DNA of 64,000 nt from CAZYBU01 sp964645775 (GTDB taxonomy: Bacteria > Spirochaetota > UBA4802 > UBA5550): assembly GCA_964645775.1 (NCBI GenBank), contig CAZYBU010000001.1:62001-126000 (forward strand). Reading direction: 5' to 3'. The notes under the pieces were generated by a model. It saw only the letters and a program-made list of their open reading frames with translations, made no database searches and was not told the DNA's origin. Within the stretch, counting starts at the first letter, position 1. The number at the start of each line of letters is the position of its first letter. The translations under genes were made by a program, and so were the position numbers. Positions 53,295 through 61,602 of the stretch are shown piece by piece.

Positions 53295-55196
53295 ATGAGT
53301 GAAGATGGTCTCTACCGTAAGCTTTTCAGACTCTCTCCTTCTGCCATAATTGTGGTGGACCGTAAAGGTATGGTCATCGACTGCAACCAGGAGGCTGAAC
53401 GACTTTTGGGACGGGAGTATTCTGAAATGACCGCGAAGCCACTGGCGGAGCTTGAGGATTATGATCTTCAAAATCTGACCGGACTGATTGAAATCCAGAA
53501 GAATGAGAGTAAGCTTTTTATACAGCCTCGGGATCTGGATAATGAGATACGGCTTCTATATTTTTGGGAAGAAAACTCAGAAGAGTTTAAACGGAGGTTA
53601 GCCTCATTTCCGGAGATGAATCCCACGCCGGTACTGGAGTTTGATATGAGAGGGAGGCTTTCTTACTCTAATCAGGCGGCAAGGATCCAGTTTCCGAAAC
53701 TTGAAGAGGGTGATGCCGACAATCCCATTATTCTTTCCATTCTGGAGGCTATTCCCCGTTTTCAGCCAGGAAACCTGAGGTTTCTCATAGATGAATTTTC
53801 ACAAAATGGAAATGATTACGAGATAAATATGTACCTGTCGCGGGAATCCTGGACGATTCGTTGTTATATCACGGATATCACTTACAAAAGAGAAGCGAGA
53901 AGCCTGGAGACCCGTGCGGAGAAGATGAACCGCGCTCTTATGAGCGCATCTCTGATAATATCCCGGAACCTTGAGTTTGACGAGGTCGTCAGGGAGACCC
54001 TGGAGGCGGCCCGGACTATTATCGGGAGCCGTTACGCCCTTTTCGGCAGGGTGGAAAATGGGGAGGTTGTCTCCTTTTATCATTCAGGATTTACCGATGA
54101 GGAACTTGCCCGCCTGAACCGGTTGCCCGCTGCCAGAGAGGGACTCCTGGCGAAGGTCATCTCTTCCAATGAGCCGGTTATGATAAATGACATTCAATCT
54201 CAACCCTTTTTCAAAGGACTGCCGGAGAATCATCCTCCAGTTAATCGATTACTTGCCGCGCCCCTTAACCGTGATCATTCCGTCCAGGGGATCATCATCC
54301 TGAGTGAAAGGGAGGAGAACTCGCCCTTTGATGAGAATGACAGGGACATACTTCAGAGTCTCTGCCTGAACGCTTCCGCGGCCGTGGAGAATTCCCTGCT
54401 CTACGAAAAGGTCAAAGACTTCAATCAGGAACTTGAACGAAGAGTCGAGGAGAGCACAACTGAACTGAAGAAAGCGCTTGCCGTGGCGGAGGAGGCGGGC
54501 CGCGCCCGTTCAGAGTTTATCGCGAACGTTTCTCACGAACTGAGGACACCCATGAACTCTATCATCGGATTTACGGATGTTCTGATGGAAGCCGCCTTTG
54601 GGAAGCTTAACGAAGATCAGAAGAAATACCTTGAACAGATACGATCAAGCGCCGATCATCTTCTTGGTATGGTAAATGATATTATTGAGATATCCCGCTA
54701 TGAAAGCGGACGTATCAGCGTACTGGCCGAAGACCTCTATCTTACGGACGTGTTGCGAAGCATTGAAAAGATGGTTGCGCAATACGTGAAAGAGAAAAAA
54801 CTTGCTTTCAGCATTGATATTGATGCGGGATTACAGAACCATATGGTAAGAACTGATGCGGCACTTCTAAAAAGAATACTGATGATCATGATCATGAATG
54901 CCGTGAAGTTTGTGCCGCATGGAGGAATCTGCCGGATTTTGGCGGAAGATAAAGATGACGGTTTTATTATATCCGTTGAAGATGATGGAAACGCTATACC
55001 GGAAGGAAAAGAAGAAACGATCTTCCAGGTATTCGGCCAGTCTTCAACAGGAGAACGATGGTCACAGACAGGTATCGGTTTAAGTTTAGCAAGAAAGCTT
55101 GCCCGGCTGCTGGGCGGTGATCTGATAGCCTCCGGAACCGGAGAAGAAAAGGGAAGTATTATTAAATTGAAGCTTCCCAATAAAAAGAGTAACTGA
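53295..55196 (+). CDS. Soluble hybrid-sensor histidine kinase (PAS-PAS-GAF-HisKA-HATPase)
   Basis: 633 residues from ATG 53295 (a GGAG box is close upstream); a TTG at 53256 would add 13 residues without a ribosome site. No membrane helix is seen. PAS 1 (LFRLSPSAIIVVDRKGMVID), PAS 2 (MNPTPVLEFDMRGRLSYSNQ), a GAF domain (RNLEFDEVVRETLEAARTII) and a coiled coil lead to the H-box SEFIANVSHELRTPMNSIIG with the phospho-His. The ATPase has the N box MIMNAVKFVPHGG and the G boxes SVEDDGNAIPEG and TGIGLSLARKLARLLGGDL. The response-regulator gene begins 16 bases downstream, so they form a two-component pair. Confidence 0.88.
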   Translation: MSEDGLYRKLFRLSPSAIIVVDRKGMVIDCNQEAERLLGREYSEMTAKPLAELEDYDLQNLTGLIEIQKNESKLFIQPRDLDNEIRLLYFWEENSEEFKRRLASFPEMNPTPVLEFDMRGRLSYSNQAARIQFPKLEEGDADNPIILSILEAIPRFQPGNLRFLIDEFSQNGNDYEINMYLSRESWTIRCYITDITYKREARSLETRAEKMNRALMSASLIISRNLEFDEVVRETLEAARTIIGSRYALFGRVENGEVVSFYHSGFTDEELARLNRLPAAREGLLAKVISSNEPVMINDIQSQPFFKGLPENHPPVNRLLAAPLNRDHSVQGIIILSEREENSPFDENDRDILQSLCLNASAAVENSLLYEKVKDFNQELERRVEESTTELKKALAVAEEAGRARSEFIANVSHELRTPMNSIIGFTDVLMEAAFGKLNEDQKKYLEQIRSSADHLLGMVNDIIEISRYESGRISVLAEDLYLTDVLRSIEKMVAQYVKEKKLAFSIDIDAGLQNHMVRTDAALLKRILMIMIMNAVKFVPHGGICRILAEDKDDGFIISVEDDGNAIPEGKEETIFQVFGQSSTGERWSQTGIGLSLARKLARLLGGDLIASGTGEEKGSIIKLKLPNKKSN

Positions 55197-55212
55197 TCAG
55201 GGGGTACCGGTT

Positions 55213-56328
55213 ATGAGTAGATCTCCCCGTGTACTGGTTGTCGATGATGAGGAGAGGAATCTCAAGCTCATAGAAGCCATGCTGATTCCTCATAAATACG
55301 AGGTCTTTCTCTCCCCTCATGGGGAGGATGCCCTGAAAAGAGTGAGGGAGATAGACCCCGATGTCATACTTCTTGATGTAATGATGCCGCAGATAGACGG
55401 TTTCGAGGTGGCGAAAAACCTCAAGAATGATGAAGAGCTAAAGACCATTCCGGTGGTCATGGTAACGGCCCTGAATGAAATCGATGACAGGGTCCGGGCC
55501 CTGGAGGCCGGTGCCGATGACTTTCTTACCAAACCGGTCAATATAACCGAATTGCGGGCCCGGGTCTCCTCCCTGGTGAAGGTAAAGGCCTACAATGACT
55601 ACATGAAGGACTACCAGAAGAAGCTGGAAGAAGAGGTTGCCAGGAGAACAGGTCAGCTCAAGCGTGCTTATGAGCAACTCAAGGAGGCCACCTTTGAGGC
55701 TACCTACAGGCTTACAAAGGCCTCTGAGTACAAGGACGAGGACACCGGAACACACATTATCCGTATGAGTAAATACTGCGCTGTCGTTGCCCGCAGGCTG
55801 GGACTCAATGACCAGGTGGTGGAGGCAATATTCCAGGCAGCGCCCATGCACGACGTGGGAAAGATAGGTATACCGGACAGGATCCTCCTGAAACCGGGGA
55901 AACTGGATGAAAAAGAATGGGCTATAATGAAGCAGCATACGGTCATAGGGGCACGGATACTGGAAGGTTCCGATTCAAATCTGCTTCGCATGGGTGAGAC
56001 CATAGCATTGAATCATCACGAAAGATGGGATGGGACCGGATATCCCCACGGCATAAAGGGGCGAAAAATCCCCCTTGCCGCCCGGATAGCCTCCATAGCG
56101 GACGTATTCGATGCCCTGATCTCGAAGAGACCCTACAAAGAGGCCTTTCCCATCGAGAAGTCCCTGGATATAATACGTGAAATGAATGGCGTCAATTTCG
56201 ACCCTGAGGTTGTAGAGGCATTCTTCAGCTCGCTGGATGAAATTCTTTCAGTCGTGCACCGATACAGTGATTTAGAAACAGAGAGCCTCCTGTATAAAAT
56301 GAACCAGCCTCTTGAAGACGTCTCGTAA
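55213..56328 (+). CDS. Response regulator with HD-GYP output (cyclic-di-GMP phosphodiesterase)
   Basis: 371 residues. The REC domain (1-120) has VLVVDDEERNLKLIEAM (acidic pair), ILLDVMMPQIDGFEV (phospho-Asp), MVTALNE and the switch Lys in DDFLTKPVN. A coiled coil (TGQLKRAYEQLKEATFEATY) leads to an HD-GYP domain at about 165-360: DTGTHIIRMSKYCAVVARRL, APMHDVGKIGIPDRILLKPG (HD), LNHHERWDGTGYPHGIKGRK (the GYP motif) and IASIADVFDAL. HD-GYP domains hydrolyse c-di-GMP, so the pair with the histidine kinase probably lowers c-di-GMP on a signal. asnS follows. Confidence 0.93.
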   Translation: MSRSPRVLVVDDEERNLKLIEAMLIPHKYEVFLSPHGEDALKRVREIDPDVILLDVMMPQIDGFEVAKNLKNDEELKTIPVVMVTALNEIDDRVRALEAGADDFLTKPVNITELRARVSSLVKVKAYNDYMKDYQKKLEEEVARRTGQLKRAYEQLKEATFEATYRLTKASEYKDEDTGTHIIRMSKYCAVVARRLGLNDQVVEAIFQAAPMHDVGKIGIPDRILLKPGKLDEKEWAIMKQHTVIGARILEGSDSNLLRMGETIALNHHERWDGTGYPHGIKGRKIPLAARIASIADVFDALISKRPYKEAFPIEKSLDIIREMNGVNFDPEVVEAFFSSLDEILSVVHRYSDLETESLLYKMNQPLEDVS

Positions 56329-56346
56329 TGCTCTGGAGCTGATATT

Positions 56347-57693
56347 TTGAGGATACAGACTATCCTGGCATCAAAAAGCGGAATAGAGGTACGGGCCCGG
56401 GGCTGGGTCCGCACCCGGAGGGATTCCCGTGAAATAAGTTTTATTGAAATTAATGACGGGTCATGCCTGGAGAACCTGCAGGCTGTGGTGGGCCACGGCA
56501 TCGAAGGCCTGGAACTGGGTCGCCTTACCGTGGGTGCCGGTTGCGTTATGGACGGAAGGCTGGTCGATTCTCCGGCAAAGGGACAGAGGGTTGAACTGAA
56601 AGTTGAAAAGATACAGGTAGTTGGAGACGCGGACCCGGAGACCTATCCTTTGCAGAAGAAACGCCATTCCTTTGAGTTTCTCCGGGATATGGCCCACCTG
56701 AGGCCAAGGACCAATACCTTCGGGGCCGTGAACAGAATACGGAACATCCTTGCGCGGGAGGTTCACAATTTCTTTCAGGAGCGGGGATTCATCTATGTAC
56801 AGACACCGATCATAACTTCAAGCGACTGTGAGGGGGCCGGGGAGATGTTCCGGGTCGTCACCTCCGATGATATGGGAAACCTTACGGATGACTTTTTTGG
56901 TGCCAGAACCGGTCTTACGGTCAGCGGCCAGCTGGAGGCGGAACTTCTGGCCCTTGCCCTGGGTGATGTCTATACCTTCGGTCCCACTTTCCGGGCAGAA
57001 AACTCGAATACCTCCCGTCACCTGTCCGAGTTCTGGATGGTAGAACCGGAGATGGCCTTCGCGGAGCTGGAGGATGCCATAGAACTTGCCATTGAATGCC
57101 TTCGACATCTTTTTCGTTCCGTTCTGGGTGAAGGCAGGCCGGACATGGAATTTTTTGATGAACGTATAGCTCCTGGAAAGATTGATACTCTTACCGGAAT
57201 CCTCTCCACTGAACTCAAAGTGGTGACCTACACCGAGGCTATAGAGGTCCTGCAGAGGTCGGGTCGTTCCTTCGAATTTGAGCCGCTCTGGGGAGAGGAC
57301 CTCCAGTCTGAACATGAGAAGTATCTGACAGGGGAATGGGTCCAGGGGCCGGCAGCTGTTATTGATTATCCGGCTTCCATTAAACCCTTCTATATGAAAC
57401 TTAATAATGACGGAAAAACGGTCAGGGCCATGGACCTGTTGATTCCTGGGGTGGGGGAGATCATCGGAGGAAGCCAGAGAGAAGAGCGTCTCGATGTTCT
57501 GACCGGAAGGATGAAAGAGTCGGGCATAGAACCGGAAGACTACCAGTGGTACCTGGACAGTCGAAGGTTCGGAAGCGTTCCCCATGCCGGATTTGGTCTC
57601 GGTTTTGAGAGGATGGTTCAATTCGTCACCGGGATGCAGAATATCCGAGATGTGATACCCTTTCCACGGACGCCGGGTAACGCCTCGTTTTAA
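56347..57693 (+). CDS. asnS: Asparaginyl-tRNA synthetase
   Basis: 448 residues, usual for AsnRS (430-470). It charges tRNA-Asn with Asn and ATP. The N-terminal OB-fold anticodon domain has VRARGWVRTRRDSREISFIE. The class II core has FEFLRDMAHLRPRTNTFGAV, FIYVQTPIITSSDCEGAGEM, the substrate region GLTVSGQLEAELLALALGDV and the motif-2/3 parts TFRAENSNTSRHLSEFWMVE and FGLGFERMVQFVTGMQNIRD. The start is TTG 56347 with GGAG eight bases upstream; there is no nearby in-frame ATG. It is close behind the two-component genes. Confidence 0.95.
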   Translation: MRIQTILASKSGIEVRARGWVRTRRDSREISFIEINDGSCLENLQAVVGHGIEGLELGRLTVGAGCVMDGRLVDSPAKGQRVELKVEKIQVVGDADPETYPLQKKRHSFEFLRDMAHLRPRTNTFGAVNRIRNILAREVHNFFQERGFIYVQTPIITSSDCEGAGEMFRVVTSDDMGNLTDDFFGARTGLTVSGQLEAELLALALGDVYTFGPTFRAENSNTSRHLSEFWMVEPEMAFAELEDAIELAIECLRHLFRSVLGEGRPDMEFFDERIAPGKIDTLTGILSTELKVVTYTEAIEVLQRSGRSFEFEPLWGEDLQSEHEKYLTGEWVQGPAAVIDYPASIKPFYMKLNNDGKTVRAMDLLIPGVGEIIGGSQREERLDVLTGRMKESGIEPEDYQWYLDSRRFGSVPHAGFGLGFERMVQFVTGMQNIRDVIPFPRTPGNASF

Positions 57694-57878
57694 AAAGGAT
57701 ATATTCTCACGCGACCCGGGGGTGTGAGAGGTTCGTCAGTTTTGACCGGTTCCATTCGATCATGGCGCGGGGTCTTTCCAGGGATCGTCCACGACCCGGT
57801 ACAGTTCATGAAGGATGAGGATATTCTTTCCTGCCGTTGTTTACTCCAGTTATTCCCTGACCTACTCGAAAAAATCTG

Positions 57879-57953
57879 ATTTCCTCTTCATGAAAAGGAT
57901 AAAGAATTTTTGATGAGAGAAAAACCAGCACAAATTTATTGCGAAGAGGAAAT
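57879..57953. promoter_or_regulatory. 11-bp inverted repeat upstream of the AOR promoter
   Basis: ATTTCCTCTTC at 57879-57889 and its exact complement GAAGAGGAAAT at 57943-57953, 53 bases apart, ending nine bases before the -35 element. It could be a pair of half-sites for a regulator or a long-loop hairpin. Confidence 0.45.
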
Positions 57954-57962
57954 TCATTTATC

Positions 57963-57991
57963 TTGACCTTATGGATAAAGAATCCTATGAT
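57963..57991 (+). promoter_or_regulatory. Sigma-70-type promoter of the AOR operon
   Basis: -35 TTGACC (57963-57968), a 17-base spacer and -10 TATGAT (57986-57991), 42 bases before the AOR start codon. Confidence 0.75.
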
Positions 57992-58032
57992 AGGGCAGAC
58001 TGTAAACGGTCCTTTCCCGGCAGGAGGCATCC

Positions 58033-59907
58033 ATGAAAACCACTATCAGCGGAACAAGCAATCGAGTTCTTGAAGTTGACCTGACAAACCGGAAATCCCG
58101 GGTTGTAGAAATAGACAAAAGGGACAGAAAGCTCTATCTCGGCGGCAAGGGACTGGGGCTAAAACTTCTCTATGACAGGTTTCAACCGGGGATAGATACC
58201 CTGGGCCCGGAGAATATCCTCGTCTTTATGACGGGAGTGCTCATGGGCTCCGGGGCGCCATGCTCCGGCAGGTTCGTCGGAATCACCCGTTCACCCCTTA
58301 CCGGAATAATAGCAACATCCTCCTGCGGCGGTCCTTTCGGCATGGCCCTTAAGACTACCGGCTGGGATGGTCTCATCATCCGGGGCAAATCGGCTAAACC
58401 GGTTTACCTGTCCCTGGATGACATGGAAGCCCATTTTCATGATGCCAAAAAGCTCTGGGGAGAGGACACGGAAAAGACCACGGACGCACTGAGTAAAGAT
58501 GGAAAAGGTTCCCTTGTTATCGGCCCGGCCGGAGAGAATCTTGTCCGTTTCGCCAATATCCGCTCCGGTGATCGGTTCCTGGGACGGGGAGGTCTCGGTG
58601 CTGTTATGGGGTCAAAGAACCTCAAGGGAATTGTGGCTGCCGGTGACCTGGTCAAGATAGAACCGGTTCATAAAAAACGCTTCGACAGGTACCGGAAAAA
58701 GGCCACGACTTTTATTAACCGGAATGAAGTGACCTCCCATCTCTACCGGAAGTTCGGCACCAATGCCAACATGAAGGTCAACAATGAGAAGAGAATTCTT
58801 CCGGTACGGAATTTTACCATCGGTTCGCATGGCAAGGCCCGCCGTCTTTACGGACAGACCCTGGGAGCAGAGAGGATGACAGGTTTCCATACCTGCAAGC
58901 CCTGCACTATCCTCTGCGGTCATAAGGGGATCTTTCAGGGTAAGGAACGTCCGGTCCCGGAATACGAGACTGCGGGACTCTTCGGCCCAAACCTGGAGAT
59001 CTTTGACCCGGACATGATTTCAGAGTGGAACGAAATTTGCTCACTTACCGGGATGGATACCATATCTGCTGCCGTTACTCTTGCCTGGGTCATGGAAGCG
59101 GGAGAAAAGGGTCTCTATGAAACGGACCTGCGTTTCGGTTCTCCGGATGGGATATCCCGAACATTGAACAATATGGCAAAGTGCAAGGGGAAAGATGCCG
59201 AGCTGGGGAGGGGCAGCCGCTGGCTTGCACAAAAATATGGGGGCTTTGATTTCGCCATGCAGGTTAAAGGATTGGAAATGGCCGCCTATGATCCCAGGGG
59301 GGCCTGGGGGCAGGGTCTCTCTTACGCTGTGGCAAACCGGGGGGCCTGCCATCTCTCCACTTCCGCCTTCACGGTTGAGCAGTACTTTGACATGATCAAA
59401 CCGGAAACCAGCAGCAGCAAGGCTTCCATGGTAAAGTTCCTGGAAGATACCTTCGCCGCGGTTAATTCACTGCATATGTGCCAGTTTACCGGTTTCCCTT
59501 TTGAACTGGAGCCTCCCCTGGTGAAGCTGAGTCCCACACCGGTACTAAGAGTGTTGATGACGGCCATGGCGGGTGTAGCCATGTATTTCATGGATATAAG
59601 TCTCTGGCCTAAACTCTACGGGGCCATTCTTGGAAGGAGACTTTCGACACTGGCTTTTCTGAAGGCCGGTGCCCGTATTCATGTCCTTGAACGGTTCATG
59701 AACGTGCGGGAGGGCATTGATCGCCAGGATGACACCCTTCCTGAGCGGCTCACCCATGAACCGAGGACTATCGATGAGAAGGGATACACGGTACCCCTTG
59801 AACCGATGCTTAACAGGTACTATCGGGTCCGGGGTTTTGACAGGATGGGAAGGCCAACGGGCCGTACTCTCAGAAAATATCGAATTCCGGAGCCTGAACT
59901 GACATGA
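58033..59907 (+). CDS. Aldehyde:ferredoxin oxidoreductase family (tungstopterin enzyme)
   Basis: 624 residues, the usual AOR length. Family features: LYLGGKGLGLKLLYDRFQPG, VFMTGVLMGSGAPCSGRFVG, GITRSPLTGIIATSSCGGPF, GWDGLIIRGKS, RFANIRSGDRFLGRGGLGAV, MGSKNLKGIVA. The [4Fe-4S] cysteines appear as CKPCTILCG (C-x2-C-x3-C) with a fourth Cys in LHMCQFTGF. The tungsten cofactor is a bis-molybdopterin type. AORs interconvert aldehydes and carboxylic acids with ferredoxin, and can reduce acids. AGGAGG lies six bases before ATG 58033. It is the first gene of a four-gene operon; the next gene starts inside its stop codon. Confidence 0.95.
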   Translation: MKTTISGTSNRVLEVDLTNRKSRVVEIDKRDRKLYLGGKGLGLKLLYDRFQPGIDTLGPENILVFMTGVLMGSGAPCSGRFVGITRSPLTGIIATSSCGGPFGMALKTTGWDGLIIRGKSAKPVYLSLDDMEAHFHDAKKLWGEDTEKTTDALSKDGKGSLVIGPAGENLVRFANIRSGDRFLGRGGLGAVMGSKNLKGIVAAGDLVKIEPVHKKRFDRYRKKATTFINRNEVTSHLYRKFGTNANMKVNNEKRILPVRNFTIGSHGKARRLYGQTLGAERMTGFHTCKPCTILCGHKGIFQGKERPVPEYETAGLFGPNLEIFDPDMISEWNEICSLTGMDTISAAVTLAWVMEAGEKGLYETDLRFGSPDGISRTLNNMAKCKGKDAELGRGSRWLAQKYGGFDFAMQVKGLEMAAYDPRGAWGQGLSYAVANRGACHLSTSAFTVEQYFDMIKPETSSSKASMVKFLEDTFAAVNSLHMCQFTGFPFELEPPLVKLSPTPVLRVLMTAMAGVAMYFMDISLWPKLYGAILGRRLSTLAFLKAGARIHVLERFMNVREGIDRQDDTLPERLTHEPRTIDEKGYTVPLEPMLNRYYRVRGFDRMGRPTGRTLRKYRIPEPELT

Positions 59908-61040
59908 AAAAGCAGAATCATATCAATGCCATGGAATATATGTTCTTGACCACACCGAAGGTCATATCGGGTAAAGCTGCGGTCAGCCACCTGCCTGGAG
60001 AGCTTGCTTCCCTGGACGTGAGTCGCCCACTTCTCCTGGCAGGCAGGGAATCGGAAAAGCTCGATGTAGACGCCCTGGGCCGGTTCATCATCCGGGAGAG
60101 CGAAACCACCATAGGCGCGGTGATACCTGATCTTTCCGGGTATCCCTCCGTGGCCCAGGTGGAGCGGGTCGTGGAGATGTATCACGCCAGGGGATGTGAT
60201 TCCATCTTAGCCATAGGTTCGGATTCGGTGCTCTCCACAGCCAAAGCGGCCGGACTGCTCGCTTCCGATGAAAAGACCGACCTTGCCGCCTGTATGAGGG
60301 GAGAGGCCGAACCGGGTGAAACTGTCCCACTCGTTGTCATTCCATCCGTGGGACCCTGCACGGAAGCGGGTACAGGGATGGTACGTTTTGAAACAGGGTT
60401 TTTCTACGCGCGGGGAAGCTCGCCTGACCTGGTCTGCATTGACCCCCGGGCAAGCCGATTCCTGGACGACTTGTCACGAAAACGGACGGTCTATGCCACT
60501 CTGGTCCGATCCATGGAAGCGGCCCGAAGCGAGGCCCATAGTCCGATGGTGGACGCCTGGGCATTCTCTTCACTGAGACTTGTCTGCGAACAGTGTCACG
60601 GGAAGAAGGGATCGGACGGTGACCTGAGACTTTTTAACGCGGCTCTTTACGCCGGGGTCGCCTGGGAGAACAGCGCCCGGGGTCCGGTAAGCAGGCTTGT
60701 CGGGATTATTGCCCGTTCATCGGGTCGGGACAGTGAAACTCTCTCCGCCTGGCTCCTTCTTCCCTGGTTAAAAAGTGTCATGGATAAGCAGGGGGGGCTG
60801 CGGGACGAACTCCTCATGGCCTGCAAAGGCTTTGGTTCCGTCGCATCTCCCGATGATCCTGAACGTTTTAACCGCACTCTTGATGTGGTAAAGGATTGCC
60901 TGGGTGATGTGGAACCGGGTGTTCCGGTTACGAAAATGAAAGAGATCCTGGATGAATACTGCCGGGAAGAGAGGCCTGCGAAGGAAGAAGAAAAACAGCT
61001 CAGGGAACTTCTGGATCGGGCCACGGGAGGTGCGAAATGA
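59904..61040 (+). CDS. Degenerate iron-containing alcohol dehydrogenase paralogue
   Basis: 378 residues. The Fe-ADH fold is recognisable: TPKVISGKAAVSHLPGELAS, a Rossmann-like RPLLLAGRESEKLD, CDSILAIGSDSVLSTAKAAG (family GGGSxxDxAK with the Asp replaced by Ser) and VPLVVIPSVGPCTEAGTGMV. The metal-binding segment, normally DALTHAIEAY, reads VRSMEAARSEAH, and the later H...H region reads RGPVSRLVGIIARSSGRDSE without the two histidines. Metal-dependent activity is therefore unlikely. It is coupled to the AOR gene (4-base overlap) and to the SCP2-like gene. A regulatory or electron-partner role is only a guess. Confidence 0.8.
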   Translation: MKKQNHINAMEYMFLTTPKVISGKAAVSHLPGELASLDVSRPLLLAGRESEKLDVDALGRFIIRESETTIGAVIPDLSGYPSVAQVERVVEMYHARGCDSILAIGSDSVLSTAKAAGLLASDEKTDLAACMRGEAEPGETVPLVVIPSVGPCTEAGTGMVRFETGFFYARGSSPDLVCIDPRASRFLDDLSRKRTVYATLVRSMEAARSEAHSPMVDAWAFSSLRLVCEQCHGKKGSDGDLRLFNAALYAGVAWENSARGPVSRLVGIIARSSGRDSETLSAWLLLPWLKSVMDKQGGLRDELLMACKGFGSVASPDDPERFNRTLDVVKDCLGDVEPGVPVTKMKEILDEYCREERPAKEEEKQLRELLDRATGGAK

Positions 61041-61597
61041 AAAATATACCCCTGCATGCGAATAAGGGATATCCGGAACTGCGACCGGGCAGTTCCCTCT
61101 TGAAGAAGATATATATTATGATCATGTTATGGATTGTGGGACGGGCCATCCAGGTTGCCGCGAAGGTGGATACCGTTGTCAGGAAGGAGATCGAGAACCT
61201 GCCTGAAGGTTTCAGTTTCTCACTTGGGGTCTTGCCGGCCGGACCGACAATGGTCATGGCGTATGATAAAAAGGGTGACTTCAGGTATATGGGAAGCGGC
61301 CGGGATGTGAAGCCGAAACTGAGGCTGGGCATCAAGAGCATGGACACGGCTTTCCTGGTCTTTACCTTCCAGGAATCGACGTCCGTGGCATTTGCCCGGG
61401 ACCGGTTCGTGGCGGACGGTGACCTTCCTGCCGCCCTCTCCGTGGTAAGAATTCTCGACCGGATCGAGGTCCTTCTTCTCCCTAAGATCATCGCCAAACT
61501 GGCGGTTAAACGTTATCCTGCGTGGAAGAAACAGTCTCCACTCGGTAAATGGAAGAGCCGCCTCCTTGTTTACATGCGGGTCTTCACTATAGGATAA
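61037..61597 (+). CDS. SCP2-like lipid-binding domain protein
   Basis: 186 residues. After a hydrophobic segment at about residues 25-45 (LLKKIYIMIMLWIVGRAIQV) the rest has the SCP2 sterol-carrier pattern: VRKEIENLPEGFSFSLGVLP, DFRYMGSGRDVKPKLRLGIK, DTAFLVFTFQESTSVAFARD, RFVADGDLPAALSVVRILDR and LLPKIIAKLAVKRYPAWKKQ. SCP2 domains bind fatty acyl-CoAs and other lipids. It overlaps the degenerate dehydrogenase gene (4 bases) and lies before the intact dehydrogenase, so it may deliver a hydrophobic substrate to the AOR/ADH pair. The lipid is unknown. Confidence 0.7.
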   Translation: MKNIPLHANKGYPELRPGSSLLKKIYIMIMLWIVGRAIQVAAKVDTVVRKEIENLPEGFSFSLGVLPAGPTMVMAYDKKGDFRYMGSGRDVKPKLRLGIKSMDTAFLVFTFQESTSVAFARDRFVADGDLPAALSVVRILDRIEVLLLPKIIAKLAVKRYPAWKKQSPLGKWKSRLLVYMRVFTIG

Positions 61598-61602
61598 GGG
61601 GT

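Larger units (their letters stand above)
57694..58032. other. Intergenic control region before the AOR operon
   Basis: 339 bases without a supported gene. It holds an 11-bp inverted repeat pair at 57879 and 57943, a sigma-70-type promoter at 57963-57991 and an AGGAGG ribosome site before 58033. The first 180 bases show nothing clear. Confidence 0.6.

Noticed and set aside
56818..57621. 267-codon minus-strand open frame
   Set aside because: Antisense shadow of asnS, which is unmistakable.
57714..57745. Terminator hairpin after asnS
   Set aside because: The TCTCAC/GTGAGA arms pair only partly and no T tract follows.
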